A stretch of 64,000 nt of DNA from Clostridium sp. UBA4108 (GCA_002381695.1 DFXM01000039.1:164121-228120); one strand, 5' to 3'. Numbered from the stretch's first letter, positions 10,081 through 19,444 are shown. A program made the numbers and translations. The notes: generated from the letters alone by a model not told the origin.

Positions 10081-11040
10081 ATGGGTAAAGTGGTATATGC
10101 TGTTCTAATTGCATTTGTAGTAGCTTTTGCAATTGCACCTTTTATAATACCGGCACTTCATAAATTTAAATTTGGTCAGAATATTAGAGAGGATGGACCT
10201 CAAAGTCATAAGAAAAAACAAGGAACTCCAACTATGGGGGGAATAATATTTATAGTAGCAACCTGTATAACAATGCTACTTATGGTTAAAAATCCTAATG
10301 ATGAGGCAATGATTGCACTTTATTCATTAATAGCCTTTGGAGCTATTGGATTTATAGATGATGTATTAAAAATAGTTAAGAGGAAGAATGAAGGACTAAA
10401 GAGTTATCAAAAGATGATTTTGCTATTATTAGCAGCAGGTTTTTTAGGATATTATGCATATAACAAGATAGGAACTACTATAATGATACCTTTCTTAGGT
10501 TCAAAGACCTTTGATTTAGGAATATTTTTTATACCATTTATAATTGTATATTTCACAGCTACTACCAATGCTGTAAATCTAACCGATGGGCTAGATGGAT
10601 TAGCTAGCTCTGTAACACTTTTAGTGATGACTTTCTTTGCTCTTGTAAGCTTTGGTATGGGATACTATACTCTATCAATCTTTTGTGGTATTTTAGCAGG
10701 GTCACTATTAGGATTTTTAAAGTATAATTCATATCCAGCACAAGTATTTATGGGTGACACAGGATCTTTAGCATTGGGTGGTGCTATAGGAGCCATAGCT
10801 ATGATACTAAAGCTAGAATTAGTTATCCTTATTGTAGGCGGAATATACGTAATGGAAACTCTCTCTGTAATCATACAGGTTACTTACTTTAAATTGACAG
10901 GAAAAAGAATATTTAAAATGAGCCCTATTCATCATCATTTTGAGTTATGTGGATGGCATGAAAGTAAAATAGTGGCAGTTTTTTCAATCATCACAGTGGT
11001 ATTATGTTTAATTGGATTCCTATCTATCATTAATATATAA
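10081..11040 (+). CDS. mraY: Phospho-N-acetylmuramoyl-pentapeptide transferase MraY
   Basis: Polytopic membrane enzyme of 319 residues, about ten membrane segments. It transfers phospho-MurNAc-pentapeptide to undecaprenyl phosphate to make lipid I. Family landmarks are visible: the cytosolic loop [19 protein letters not shown], the acidic pair in [36 protein letters not shown] and the HHHFE motif near the C terminus. The start ATG has AGGAGGGG at ideal spacing, 12 bp after murF. Its substrate is the product of murF. Confidence 0.97.
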   Translation: MGKVVYAVLIAFVVAFAIAPFIIPALHKFKFGQNIREDGPQSHKKKQGTPTMGGIIFIVATCITMLLMVKNPNDEAMIALYSLIAFGAIGFIDDVLKIVKRKNEGLKSYQKMILLLLAAGFLGYYAYNKIGTTIMIPFLGSKTFDLGIFFIPFIIVYFTATTNAVNLTDGLDGLASSVTLLVMTFFALVSFGMGYYTLSIFCGILAGSLLGFLKYNSYPAQVFMGDTGSLALGGAIGAIAMILKLELVILIVGGIYVMETLSVIIQVTYFKLTGKRIFKMSPIHHHFELCGWHESKIVAVFSIITVVLCLIGFLSIINI

Positions 11041-11054
11041 TAGGAGGATTTAAG

Positions 11055-12167
11055 ATGAAAAAACCCAGAATAAAAGTGGGAAATGTTGACCTTATATTAT
11101 TTGGTACTATTTTAATGCTTCTTACTGTTGGAGTGGTCATGGTATATAGTGCTAGTTCTTATTTTTCAGCCTTTAACTACGATGATCCAGAGTTCTACCT
11201 TTGGAAGCAATTACAATGGGCTGGATTAGGATTTATAGTTATGCTTATTACCTTAAATATTGATTATCATAAATATAAAAGATACACACGAATTATAATT
11301 ATATTTACATTTATTTCGCTATTAGCTGTATTCTTATTTCCTCCAGTAAAGGGAGCACAGAGGTGGATAAGGTTAGGAGGAGCTTCCTTTCAACCCTCAG
11401 AGTTAGCAAAGTATGCGGTAGTTTTATTTATAGCTAAAAATATTGAGAAAAATATACATCATATTGGATCCTTTTTTAAAGGTATAGTCCCACAGTTGGC
11501 TTTTGCTGGATTTTTTGCAGGGCTTATACTGGCTGAAAAAAATTTAAGTATAGCAACTGTAACTATGACAGTTAGTTTAGTAATGCTTTTTGTAGCAGGT
11601 GTAAAAAAATCTCATATGGCATTCCTTTTGGGTGGAGTTGGAGTTTTAGGAATAATATTTATACTTATAGAGCCCTATAGGGTAGCTAGACTTATGAATT
11701 TCACAAATCCATGGCTTGATTCGCAAGGAGATGGATATCAACTAGTACAATCTCTTTTGGCACTAGGTTCAGGAGGGTTAACAGGGGTAGGTATAGGTCA
11801 ATCAAGACAAAAGTGTTTTTATATACCTGAGCCTCACAATGATTTTATATTTTCTGTTATAGGAGAGGAATTAGGATTTATAGGGTGTCTATTTATTATT
11901 ATTCTATTTGTAATTTTCCTTTGGAGAGGAGTAATAACAGCTACTAAATCTAAGGATATGTATGGAGCTTTATTAGCTACAGGCATTACTTCAGTGGTAA
12001 TTATACAATGTTTAATAAATATTGCAGTAGTTACGGGGTCTATGCCAGTTACAGGAGTACCATTGCCTTTTATAAGTTCTGGAGGTAGTTCTTTAGTTAT
12101 CAATATGGCTTTTATGGGTATACTGATGAATATAAGTAGGCAAAATAATAGTAAATATATTGACTAA
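11055..12167 (+). CDS. ftsW: SEDS-family glycosyltransferase FtsW/SpoVE
   Basis: A 370-residue polytopic membrane protein of the SEDS (shape, elongation, division, sporulation) family, which polymerises lipid II and works with a class B PBP. Family motifs include FQPSELAKYAVVLF, the periplasmic loop PEPHNDFIFSVIGEELGFIG and FISSGGSSL near the C terminus. RBS AGGAGG is 14 bp after mraY. The likely partners are the two transpeptidases encoded upstream. Whether it works in division (FtsW) or in the spore cortex (SpoVE) cannot be told from sequence. Confidence 0.93.
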   Translation: MKKPRIKVGNVDLILFGTILMLLTVGVVMVYSASSYFSAFNYDDPEFYLWKQLQWAGLGFIVMLITLNIDYHKYKRYTRIIIIFTFISLLAVFLFPPVKGAQRWIRLGGASFQPSELAKYAVVLFIAKNIEKNIHHIGSFFKGIVPQLAFAGFFAGLILAEKNLSIATVTMTVSLVMLFVAGVKKSHMAFLLGGVGVLGIIFILIEPYRVARLMNFTNPWLDSQGDGYQLVQSLLALGSGGLTGVGIGQSRQKCFYIPEPHNDFIFSVIGEELGFIGCLFIIILFVIFLWRGVITATKSKDMYGALLATGITSVVIIQCLINIAVVTGSMPVTGVPLPFISSGGSSLVINMAFMGILMNISRQNNSKYID

Positions 12168-12209
12168 CAATACACCCAAGATTTATGTAAATAAATCTTG
12201 GGTGTATTG
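12168..12209. terminator. Perfect 18-bp hairpin after ftsW without a U-tract
   Basis: CAATACACCCAAGATTTA pairs perfectly with its complement around a TGTAA loop, beginning right after the ftsW stop codon. It is followed by CAATTATAAAC, so there is no U-run of the kind needed for normal intrinsic termination. It may be a processing or stability hairpin, or a terminator helped by a factor. Confidence 0.6.
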
Positions 12210-12279
12210 CAATTATAAACAAGATGGCAAAAAATTATTTAATATTTAAATAAATTGTAATGAAATTAAAATATTTTAG

Positions 12280-12288
12280 TGGTATTAT
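12280..12288 (+). promoter_or_regulatory. Extended -10 promoter for divIB
   Basis: TGGTATTAT lies 36 bp upstream of the divIB start, downstream of the ftsW hairpin. It repeats the extended -10 pattern seen before rsmH. It would make divIB-DUF881-sbp-DUF881 a separate transcription unit. Confidence 0.5.
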
Positions 12289-12323
12289 TGAATTGATAGT
12301 TTATCATTTATGGTGGTGGAATC

Positions 12324-13127
12324 ATGGTAAAAACAAGCAAAAAAAAGAATTATGGGGAATATCTCATTAAAAATAAAGAGTCTATACTAAAGAAAAAAAA
12401 GAAAATAAAGAATATAAAAAGAGGAATAGTAATATTTGTAATATTTTCAGCTATACTTATTACGTTATGTTTTAACTTGGAAATATTCAATATAAAAATT
12501 TTTGATGTAACAGGCGCTGTGACCTTAGATGCCAATAGCATTAAAGAGAGTTCAAAGATACATTTAAATACTAATATATTTAAGGTTAAATTAAGTGAGG
12601 TAGAAAAGGAAATTAGAAAAAATCCATATATATTAGAGGTTGAAGCTAAGCGTAATTTGCCAGATAAGATAGTAATGAATATAAAAGAAAGAAAAGCTGC
12701 CTTTTATATTGAATATGGAGGAGCTTTTTATATTGTTGATAATAATGGAATAATACTTGAAAAGAGAGACAATGTAGATAATATAAACATAATAAAATTA
12801 GAAGGATTTAAGGATATTTCTATAGAACTTGGTAAAAAAATAGAAAATATTAATATGGATAAATTTTCGATACTATGTAATGTTTATAGCTATCTATACG
12901 ATAATGAACTTATAAATAATTATAAATTTACTAAAATAGAGGTTAATGATTTTATAGATATTAAATTATTTACTGATAAATTTTATATTAAACTAGGAAC
13001 TACAGATGATGTGCTAACAAAATTATCTAAAGCTTTTAGTATTTTAAAAGAGGAGAAATTCTCCAACTTAGAAGGATATATAGATGTTAGTTTTAACGGG
13101 AATCCAGTTGTTCATATGAATAAATAG
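12324..13127 (+). CDS. divIB: Cell-division protein DivIB/FtsQ
   Basis: A 267-residue bitopic protein: basic cytoplasmic tail (KKKKKIKNIKRG), one membrane segment at about residues 35-55, a POTRA domain starting at about residue 58 (NIKIFDVTGAVTLDANSI, with NPYILEVEAKRNLPDKIVMNI as its core) and a FtsQ-type beta domain. It forms a complex with FtsL and DivIC at the division septum. The start ATG has GGTGGTGGA ahead. It is followed at 13 bp by the first DUF881 gene. Confidence 0.92.
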   Translation: MVKTSKKKNYGEYLIKNKESILKKKKKIKNIKRGIVIFVIFSAILITLCFNLEIFNIKIFDVTGAVTLDANSIKESSKIHLNTNIFKVKLSEVEKEIRKNPYILEVEAKRNLPDKIVMNIKERKAAFYIEYGGAFYIVDNNGIILEKRDNVDNINIIKLEGFKDISIELGKKIENINMDKFSILCNVYSYLYDNELINNYKFTKIEVNDFIDIKLFTDKFYIKLGTTDDVLTKLSKAFSILKEEKFSNLEGYIDVSFNGNPVVHMNK

Positions 13128-13140
13128 GAGGGATACATAG

Positions 13141-13854
13141 TTGAAAAAGATAATTGCTCAAATTTTTATGGGACTTATATTTTTATTATTTGGATTAATG
13201 ATTACTACTCAATTAAATACTGTAAGCAAACAAAGTACAAAACCAGAGAATGAATCAAGTCCAGAGATTCTATTAGAAAATGAACAGCTGAAAAAAGAAA
13301 GGGAAGAACTGCGAAAAAAAGTAAATGAATTAACGAAAAAGGCAGAGGAATATGAAAGTGCAGCAGCAGGAAAAACAGAAGAGAGTACAATAATTCTTCA
13401 AGAGTTGCAGGATACTAGATTGAGAGCAGGTCTTACCAATGTTAAAGGAGAAGGCATTGTTGTGTATATAGATCCAAAAGCAAATATTTTTGGTACTTCT
13501 ATGGATGCATATCCAATAATAGATTTTGATTTACTAACGATAGTTAATGAATTATATGCAGCTGGAGCAGAAGCTATTTCTATAAATGGCATAAGGATTA
13601 CCAGTAATTCAGGAATAAGAACTGCTGGAAATAGCATAATTATAGATAATCAAAGGATATCTCCAAAAAAAAGAGTTACTATTGAAGCTATTGGAAAAAA
13701 GGAGATATTAGAAAATATAATTGATTTTCCAGGAACTGTTTCTGATAGCTTACGTAGGAATTGCGACGTAACTCGTGAAACAAAAGATAAAATTACTATA
13801 AAAAAATCTTCTAATCCAATTAAGTATGAATTTGTAGAAGAAGTAAAAGAATAG
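13141..13854 (+). CDS. DUF881 family protein (first copy)
   Basis: A 237-residue protein with one N-terminal membrane segment (about residues 7-23), then an outward coiled coil (ENEQLKKEREELRKKVNELT), then the DUF881 domain with its core ADAYPIIDFDLL-like and NELYAAGAEAISINGIRIT segments. DUF881 proteins (YlxW/YlxX type) sit beside sbp near division genes in many spore formers; their function is not defined. Start is TTG with AGGAGGG ahead. A second DUF881 gene follows sbp. Confidence 0.88.
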   Translation: MKKIIAQIFMGLIFLLFGLMITTQLNTVSKQSTKPENESSPEILLENEQLKKEREELRKKVNELTKKAEEYESAAAGKTEESTIILQELQDTRLRAGLTNVKGEGIVVYIDPKANIFGTSMDAYPIIDFDLLTIVNELYAAGAEAISINGIRITSNSGIRTAGNSIIIDNQRISPKKRVTIEAIGKKEILENIIDFPGTVSDSLRRNCDVTRETKDKITIKKSSNPIKYEFVEEVKE

Positions 13855-13864
13855 GGGTGTTTAA

Positions 13865-14206
13865 ATGGTTCCTTTAATTGGACTTATACTGGGAATAATA
13901 TTAGGTATTGCTTGGAATATTAGTTTTCCGTTAAAGTTGTCCCCATATATATCGGTAGCTATATTTGCTTGTATAGATTCCGTATTTGGTGCTATTAGAG
14001 CAAGATTAAACAAAGATTTTAGGGTCGATATATTTGTTTCAGGCTTTTTTGGTAATGCAGTTTTAGCAGCAGGTATGGTATATCTCGGTGATAAACTAGG
14101 TATACCTGTATATATTGCAGCATTAGTAGTATTTGGACAGAGAATATTCACTAACTTTGCCGTAGTTAGGAGACTATTAACTGAAAGAATAAAAATTCAT
14201 CATTAA
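13865..14206 (+). CDS. sbp: Small basic protein Sbp (DUF1290)
   Basis: A 113-residue membrane protein with three or four hydrophobic segments (MVPLIGLILGIILGIAWNIS at the N terminus). The conserved internal stretch AIFACIDSVFGAIRARLNKDF is typical of the family. It lies between two DUF881 genes, the usual arrangement for this family in Firmicutes. The function is unknown; context suggests a role near division. The start ATG is preceded by AGGGGTGTTTAA. Confidence 0.9.
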   Translation: MVPLIGLILGIILGIAWNISFPLKLSPYISVAIFACIDSVFGAIRARLNKDFRVDIFVSGFFGNAVLAAGMVYLGDKLGIPVYIAALVVFGQRIFTNFAVVRRLLTERIKIHH

Positions 14207-14220
14207 AGAGGAGTTTATAA

Positions 14221-14937
14221 ATGCGATCTAATGAAGTTAATTTTTTCATATTCATAGCATGTATTATCATAGGGCTTTTAATTACGATGAATGTAAATTT
14301 TGGAAAAGAAAGCACGTTTTTGGATATAGATCAATATCAAAAAGCCTATGATGAACGAACAAAACTTCAACTTGAGATTAGTGATTTAGAAGAAGAGTAT
14401 AATAATTTAAATAAAAAAATAAATAAGTATGATAAAAAATCTAAAAATGAATATGAAGTTATGGGAGAAATCTTAAGTGAACTTGAGGAAAATAAAATGA
14501 TGCTCGGTCTTAAACCGGTAATTGGAAATGGGGTAAGAATTACATTAAATGATGCTTCAGAAGTGAGATTTGGTGGCGAATATACAAGTAAGATGTTAAT
14601 TCACAATCAAGATATTGTAAAAGTCATCAATGATCTTAGAAATGCTGGAGCAGAGGCCATAGCTATTAATGGATATAGAGTTGTATATACATCAAATATA
14701 AGATGTGGAGGAGTTACCATGGATATTGATGGAATTAAATTGGTTGCACCTTTTTATATTACTGCGTTAGGAAATGAGAATGTGATGAAAAATTATATGG
14801 ATAAGCCGGAAAGTCAGATTAAGAAACTTCAGATTAGAAAATGTTATGTAAATATTGAAACTGTGATTAATGAAAAACTTCCTAGTTACAATGGAAATAT
14901 TTTAACAAAATATCTTGAACCTGAAAATGAGGATTAA
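14221..14937 (+). CDS. DUF881 family protein (second copy)
   Basis: A 238-residue paralogue of the gene before sbp, with the same layout: one membrane helix at about residues 9-25, a coiled coil (LQLEISDLEEEYNNLNKKIN), then the DUF881 domain with VINDLRNAGAEAIAINGYRVV. Sequence identity to the first copy looks modest, so the duplication is old. AAGAGGAG precedes the start. The 133-bp gap after it holds a weak hairpin (TCACAAAAAAT / ATTTCTGTGA, 14971-15000) and a possible -10 TACAAT at about 15022. Confidence 0.87.
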   Translation: MRSNEVNFFIFIACIIIGLLITMNVNFGKESTFLDIDQYQKAYDERTKLQLEISDLEEEYNNLNKKINKYDKKSKNEYEVMGEILSELEENKMMLGLKPVIGNGVRITLNDASEVRFGGEYTSKMLIHNQDIVKVINDLRNAGAEAIAINGYRVVYTSNIRCGGVTMDIDGIKLVAPFYITALGNENVMKNYMDKPESQIKKLQIRKCYVNIETVINEKLPSYNGNILTKYLEPENED

Positions 14938-15070
14938 AAAATTAATAAAATTCAATTTTAAATAATAAAAAATCACAAAAAATGAAGGATTTCTGTGACT
15001 TAATGGAGAATAGAGTTAAAGTACAATGAAATGTAAAAAATAAATGACTTAAAAGTAAGGAGGAATTATT

Positions 15071-15733
15071 TTGTCTATTGGAGAGAATTTCTTAAGCTTA
15101 CAAAATCAAATTCCACAGGGAGTAACATTAATAGCAGTATCAAAAACTAGAAATGAAGACGAAATAATGGATGTATATAATTGTGGAGGACGGGATTTTG
15201 GCGAAAATAAGGTTCAGGAATTCGCCCAAAAGCAAGAGCAATTGCCTAAGGATATTAGATGGCACTTTATAGGTCATCTTCAAAGAAATAAGGTTAAATA
15301 TCTAGTTGGTAAAATTCATCTTATACACTCTTTAGATAGTTGTAAGCTTCTTGATGAAATTGAAAAACAATTTGGAAAAAGTGGAGATATAGCTAATGTT
15401 TTAATTCAAATTAACATTGGACAAGAGGAAAGTAAAACTGGAGTAGACATTAAGGATTTAGATGAGATTTTAGAACGTTGTGAAAAATGCAACAATGTTA
15501 AAGTAAAAGGATTAATGGCTACAATTCCCATAGGGAATGAAGACAGTTGCAGATATTATTTCTCACAAATGAAAAAAATATTTAATGATTTGAAATGCCG
15601 AAATTATGCGAATATCTCTATGGATACATTATCTATAGGTATGAGTGGAGATTATAAAGTGGCAATTGAAGTTGGTGCCAATATGGTTAGAATTGGTGAG
15701 GGCATTTTTGGAAAAAGAAATTATAATAAATAA
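15071..15733 (+). CDS. ylmE: YggS/YlmE family pyridoxal-phosphate homeostasis protein
   Basis: A 220-residue alanine-racemase-fold protein that binds pyridoxal 5-phosphate and takes part in PLP homeostasis. PLP would bind the lysine of LIAVSKTRN near residue 24. Further family signatures are NKVQEF, WHFIGHLQRNKVKYL, LIQINIGQEESKTG and LSIGMSGDYKVAIEVGANMVRIG. The start is TTG, with TAAGGAGGAAT upstream. It begins the ylmE-sepF-ylmH-divIVA series, which follows the division cluster in many Gram-positive bacteria. Confidence 0.95.
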   Translation: MSIGENFLSLQNQIPQGVTLIAVSKTRNEDEIMDVYNCGGRDFGENKVQEFAQKQEQLPKDIRWHFIGHLQRNKVKYLVGKIHLIHSLDSCKLLDEIEKQFGKSGDIANVLIQINIGQEESKTGVDIKDLDEILERCEKCNNVKVKGLMATIPIGNEDSCRYYFSQMKKIFNDLKCRNYANISMDTLSIGMSGDYKVAIEVGANMVRIGEGIFGKRNYNK

Positions 15734-15748
15734 TGCAGGAGGAGTATT

Positions 15749-16216
15749 ATGGAAAAAGGTTTTTTAAAAGGAATAGGAAGAATAATAGGAATAGAAGACG
15801 ATGAATATGAAGATGAGGATGAACTAATTGAAGAGAAAGATAAAAGTGATGAAGAAGAATATGATGATGATATAGAAATTGAACCATTTGTTCCGAAGAA
15901 GCAAAATAAGATAGTTAACATTCATACTGCTTCTGCTGCTAAGGTAGTTATAAGTAAGCCTTCAAACTATGATGAGGGTACTATAATTGTAGATAATCTT
16001 AAAAATAAAAGAATTGTCATTGTGAATATAAATGGAGTGGAACAAAAGGTAGGACAAAAAATATTAGATTTTCTAATAGGAGCTATATATGCTTTAGAAG
16101 GCGGTCTTCAACAAGTTGAAAAAGGTGTATTTATAATAACTCCATCTACTGTTGAAGTTACAAATGAACTTAAAAATGAATTAACTAATAAAGGAATATT
16201 CAATTGGTCTAAATAA
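15749..16216 (+). CDS. sepF: Cell-division protein SepF
   Basis: A 155-residue SepF, the membrane-binding, FtsZ-anchoring protein of Gram-positive bacteria. A short amphipathic N terminus (MEKGFLKGIGRIIGI) precedes a long, very acidic linker (about residues 16-48) and the globular SepF domain (VVISKPSNYDEGTIIVDNLK, VGQKILDFLIGAIYALEGGLQ). The linker is rich in Asp and Glu. RBS AGGAGGAG is 15 bp after ylmE. ftsZ itself is not in the window. Confidence 0.95.
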   Translation: MEKGFLKGIGRIIGIEDDEYEDEDELIEEKDKSDEEEYDDDIEIEPFVPKKQNKIVNIHTASAAKVVISKPSNYDEGTIIVDNLKNKRIVIVNINGVEQKVGQKILDFLIGAIYALEGGLQQVEKGVFIITPSTVEVTNELKNELTNKGIFNWSK

Positions 16217-16271
16217 ATATTAAACGTTGTTAAAGGACTTATAAATAAAAATATTATAAGATAGGTAGAAT

Positions 16272-17048
16272 ATGGACAAAAAAGCTTTTCTAAATCATTT
16301 TAAGGAATATGATAGTAATTATGTGGCAGGTCTTTATGAGGATATAAAGCTTTGTAAAGCAATCCATACTCCTATAACTACAAAGGAGTTTATAACTCCA
16401 GATATCTACTCAAAACTTCTTTTATTAAAAAAAGAGTTAGGGGTTAATATTAATTCTAATGGGATTTTTGAAGAGTGTGAAAGAAGGATACTTGCTTTCA
16501 CTACTGATAAATATGAATTTATAGCATATGATGTAAAAATTATTAGAATCAAGAATAAGTCAAAATTCAAAAAGTTAACACATAAGGATTATTTAGGCGC
16601 TTTAATGTCTTTAGGAATCAGACGAAATGTGCTTGGAGATTTAATTGTTGAGGAAGATATGTGTTATGTTCCTGTAGTTGGAGATATTTCAGAGTACATA
16701 TTAAATAATTTAACAACTATAGGAAAATGTCCTTGTGAAATAGAAATTTTAAGTGAAGGTTATGGACATATACCTAGTCCTAAGTTTAAAGAGAGTACTA
16801 TTATATGCACATCATTGAGGATTGATAGTATTGTTTCAGCGGTATGTAATATATCGCGGATTAAAGCTAGTAATATGATTAGCGGAGGACTAGTATTAGT
16901 AAATTATAATGTGTATACCCAAAAGGATAAGGTTGTAGATATTATGGATACTATGACAATAAAGGGATATGGGAAATATAAAGTACATTGTATTCTGGGT
17001 GAGACTGTAAAAGGACGTATTAGACTAGTAGTTAGGAAATATATTTAA
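16272..17048 (+). CDS. ylmH: YlmH family RNA-binding protein (S4 domain)
   Basis: A 258-residue protein with an N-terminal YlmH domain and a C-terminal S4 RNA-binding domain (about residues 180-245: LRIDSIVSAVCNISRIKASN then GLVLVNYN). YlmH proteins bind 50S subunits and act on stalled translation together with RqcH. An NFACT/RqcH gene is present at 23.6 kb. Start is ATG; the ribosome site is AGATAGG. It lies between sepF and divIVA as usual. Confidence 0.92.
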   Translation: MDKKAFLNHFKEYDSNYVAGLYEDIKLCKAIHTPITTKEFITPDIYSKLLLLKKELGVNINSNGIFEECERRILAFTTDKYEFIAYDVKIIRIKNKSKFKKLTHKDYLGALMSLGIRRNVLGDLIVEEDMCYVPVVGDISEYILNNLTTIGKCPCEIEILSEGYGHIPSPKFKESTIICTSLRIDSIVSAVCNISRIKASNMISGGLVLVNYNVYTQKDKVVDIMDTMTIKGYGKYKVHCILGETVKGRIRLVVRKYI

Positions 17049-17063
17049 TTAGGGGTGAATGTT

Positions 17064-17660
17064 ATGAAAGTAACTTCAATGGATATAATAAACAAAGAAT
17101 TTAAAAAAAGTATGCGTGGTTATAGTGTTGATGAAGTTGATGAGTTTTTAGAAAAAATTGCAGAGGATTATGAAGTAGTTTATAAAGAAAACACTATATT
17201 AAAAGAAAAATTAGATGTATTTCAAGATAAATTAGATCATTACTCAAAAATAGAGAGCACTATACAAAGCACTCTTTTATTAGCTCAAAATGCTGCAGAT
17301 CAAGCTAAGCAAAGTGCCCAAACTGAAGCAGAGCTTATAGTTAAAAATGCTAATGAAAGTGCTAAAAAAATCTTAGACAAGGCGCATAGTGACGTTTTAA
17401 ATATAAGTGATGAGTTTGATAAGACGAAACAAGAATTTGCTAAATTTAGAAGTAAATTTAGAAACTTTATTGTTAGTCAAATGGAAATGTTTGAAGCTTT
17501 AGAGAAGGACTTCGATAAAAACTATAATATCTCTTCAGTAGTAGAGGAGAAATCTAATTCTAATATAGCAAGGAAGGTTACTAGTGCAAAAGAGATTGAA
17601 TCTTTTGATTATAATACAGCAGAACTTGAAGAAATAAAAAGTTTCTTCGTTGAAAATTAA
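17064..17660 (+). CDS. divIVA: Cell-division initiation protein DivIVA
   Basis: A 198-residue coiled-coil protein that recognises negatively curved membrane at poles and septa. The membrane-binding head is clear (TSMDIINKEFKKSMRGYSVD then EVDEFLEKIAEDYE), followed by long heptad-rich helices. I chose ATG 17064 with AGGGGTG upstream; a GTG three codons earlier lies within that ribosome site. A terminator follows. Confidence 0.95.
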   Translation: MKVTSMDIINKEFKKSMRGYSVDEVDEFLEKIAEDYEVVYKENTILKEKLDVFQDKLDHYSKIESTIQSTLLLAQNAADQAKQSAQTEAELIVKNANESAKKILDKAHSDVLNISDEFDKTKQEFAKFRSKFRNFIVSQMEMFEALEKDFDKNYNISSVVEEKSNSNIARKVTSAKEIESFDYNTAELEEIKSFFVEN

Positions 17661-17693
17661 AGCTTTTTATAAATAATTAGTAAAATCAATAAG

Positions 17694-17721
17694 AAATCTC
17701 ACTCTAAGGGTGAGATTTTTT
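17694..17721 (+). terminator. Intrinsic terminator after divIVA
   Basis: AAATCTCAC and GTGAGATTT pair around a 7-nt loop, followed by a T-run. It closes the ylmE-divIVA unit. Confidence 0.9.
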
Positions 17722-17815
17722 ATTGAAATATATGATGAATAGAATATATTATACTATATTTTTTTAGTATAATCAGTATAATATTAAAGTGAAAGAATTT
17801 AGCTAGATGCAAAAG

Positions 17816-17844
17816 TTGACAATAAGAAGTGGTTTATGTATTCT
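17816..17844 (+). promoter_or_regulatory. SigA-type promoter for mtnN
   Basis: TTGACA, a 17-bp spacer, then TATTCT: a strong -35 with a good -10, about 87 bp upstream of the mtnN start and downstream of the divIVA terminator. Confidence 0.7.
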
Positions 17845-17930
17845 ATTAACAATAATGAGATAAATTTTATGTTTTATTATTATTATTATGGGGAAAATAT
17901 ATGAACCGAGAATTGAAAGGAGATAGAATC

Positions 17931-18623
17931 ATGAAATTTGGTATTATAGGAGCTATGGAAGAGGAAGTAAATTCTCTTATAATTGAAATGAATATAAAAA
18001 ATAAATTGCGTAAGGCAAGAATGTTATTTAATGAAGGTGAGATATACGACAAGGAAGTAGTAATTGTTACCAGCGGTATTGGTAAGGTTAATGCAGCTGT
18101 TTGTACACAAATATTAGTAGATGATTTTCACGTAGATTGTGTAATTAATGTAGGAATAGCTGGAGGAATAGGAGAAAATATTTATCCAGGAGATATTGTT
18201 ATTGCTACAGATTTAGTTGAACATGATATGGACACTACTGCTTTTGGCGATAAAGTGGGACAAATTCCGAGAATGGATGTATTTGATTTTAAATGTGATG
18301 AAGGTCTTGTTTCTAAAGCAAAGGAAGCTTGTAAGGATATAATTGATTTAAACACATTCTCAGGTAGAATTGTATCTGGAGATCAGTTTATAGCCAATGT
18401 GGACAAAATAAGATGGCTACAAAATGAATTTGATGCATTAGCTTGTGAGATGGAAGGTGCAAGTATAGCTCATGTAGCTTACTTGAACAATATACCATTT
18501 GTAATAATAAGATCGATTTCTGACAATGCAAACAATGGAGCACATATGGACTATGAAAAATTTACAGATATTGCAGTTAAGAATTCTAATGAAATTTTAA
18601 GAAACATGTTACAATTAATGTAG
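17931..18623 (+). CDS. mtnN: 5'-methylthioadenosine/S-adenosylhomocysteine nucleosidase
   Basis: A 230-residue nucleosidase that hydrolyses methylthioadenosine and S-adenosylhomocysteine to adenine and a thio-sugar, recycling products of SAM use. Visible family features are GAMEEEV at the N terminus (a catalytic Glu), the phosphorylase-fold loop NVGIAGGIGENIYPGDIV, the substrate motif CEMEGASIAHVAY and RSISDNANN with the catalytic Asp. I chose ATG 17931, which has AAAGGAGAT upstream; an in-frame ATG ten codons earlier lacks one. It is followed at 11 bp by a DAHP synthase. Confidence 0.96.
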   Translation: MKFGIIGAMEEEVNSLIIEMNIKNKLRKARMLFNEGEIYDKEVVIVTSGIGKVNAAVCTQILVDDFHVDCVINVGIAGGIGENIYPGDIVIATDLVEHDMDTTAFGDKVGQIPRMDVFDFKCDEGLVSKAKEACKDIIDLNTFSGRIVSGDQFIANVDKIRWLQNEFDALACEMEGASIAHVAYLNNIPFVIIRSISDNANNGAHMDYEKFTDIAVKNSNEILRNMLQLM

Positions 18624-18634
18624 GTGATTTAATT

Positions 18635-19444
18635 ATGGAAAAATTACTAGTAGATAGTAGTAGTGGTGGAAGATTAAGTGTTAAAGTTAAAAATGTAACT
18701 ATTAGTGATGATAATCTGGTATTTATTTCTGGACCTTGTGCAGTAGAAGATTATGATAGAATGATGGAAATAGGTAAATACCTAAAAGCTGTAGGAGTTC
18801 ATATGATAAGAGCTGGAGCATTTAAACCTAGAACATCACCCTACGATTTTCAAGGCTTAGGAATTGATGGACTACGAATTTTAAGAGAAGTTGGAGATAG
18901 GTTTGACTTACCTGTAGTTAGTGAAATAATGGACCCTAGACATATCGAAAGCTCCTTACCTTATGTAGATATGATTCAAGTAGGGTCTAGAAACATGTAT
19001 AACTATACTTTTTTAAAGGAATTAGGAAAGCTTAAAACTCCTATTTTACTTAAAAGAGGTATAAGTGCTACGGTTTCAGAATGGTTATATGCCGCAGAGT
19101 ATATCTTAAAAGAGGGAAATATGAATGTGGTATTATGTGAACGGGGTATAAGAACTTTTGAAACATATACTCGTAATACTTTAGATTTAAATGCAGTGAG
19201 TGTTATAAAGAATAACTATAGATTACCAGTGATTGTAGATCCAAGTCATGGTACTGGGAGAAGAGAACTTGTAGAGTCTATGAGTTATGCTGGTATAGCG
19301 GCAGGGTCTAATGGGCTTATAATAGAAAGTCATATATGCCCTGATAATTCTGTATCTGACGCTAGGCAAACAATCAATATAGATAATTTAAAGAAAATAA
19401 TAAAAAAATGTACACAGATAAATGAAATAGTAAGTACTTTATAA
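18635..19444 (+). CDS. aroF: 3-deoxy-7-phosphoheptulonate synthase (DAHP synthase)
   Basis: A 269-residue DAHP synthase of the microbial type I-beta/KDO8PS-like group. It condenses phosphoenolpyruvate and erythrose 4-phosphate, the first step of the shikimate pathway. Seen in sequence: ISGPCAVE, MIRAGAFKPRTSPYDFQGLG, PILLKRGISAT, LCERGIRTFE and DPSHGTGRRELV. The core domain is present without an obvious extra regulatory (ACT or mutase) domain, although the first 25 residues may be a short remnant of a ferredoxin-like domain. No other shikimate genes are adjacent. Start is ATG with AGGTGAT ahead. Confidence 0.93.
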   Translation: MEKLLVDSSSGGRLSVKVKNVTISDDNLVFISGPCAVEDYDRMMEIGKYLKAVGVHMIRAGAFKPRTSPYDFQGLGIDGLRILREVGDRFDLPVVSEIMDPRHIESSLPYVDMIQVGSRNMYNYTFLKELGKLKTPILLKRGISATVSEWLYAAEYILKEGNMNVVLCERGIRTFETYTRNTLDLNAVSVIKNNYRLPVIVDPSHGTGRRELVESMSYAGIAAGSNGLIIESHICPDNSVSDARQTINIDNLKKIIKKCTQINEIVSTL

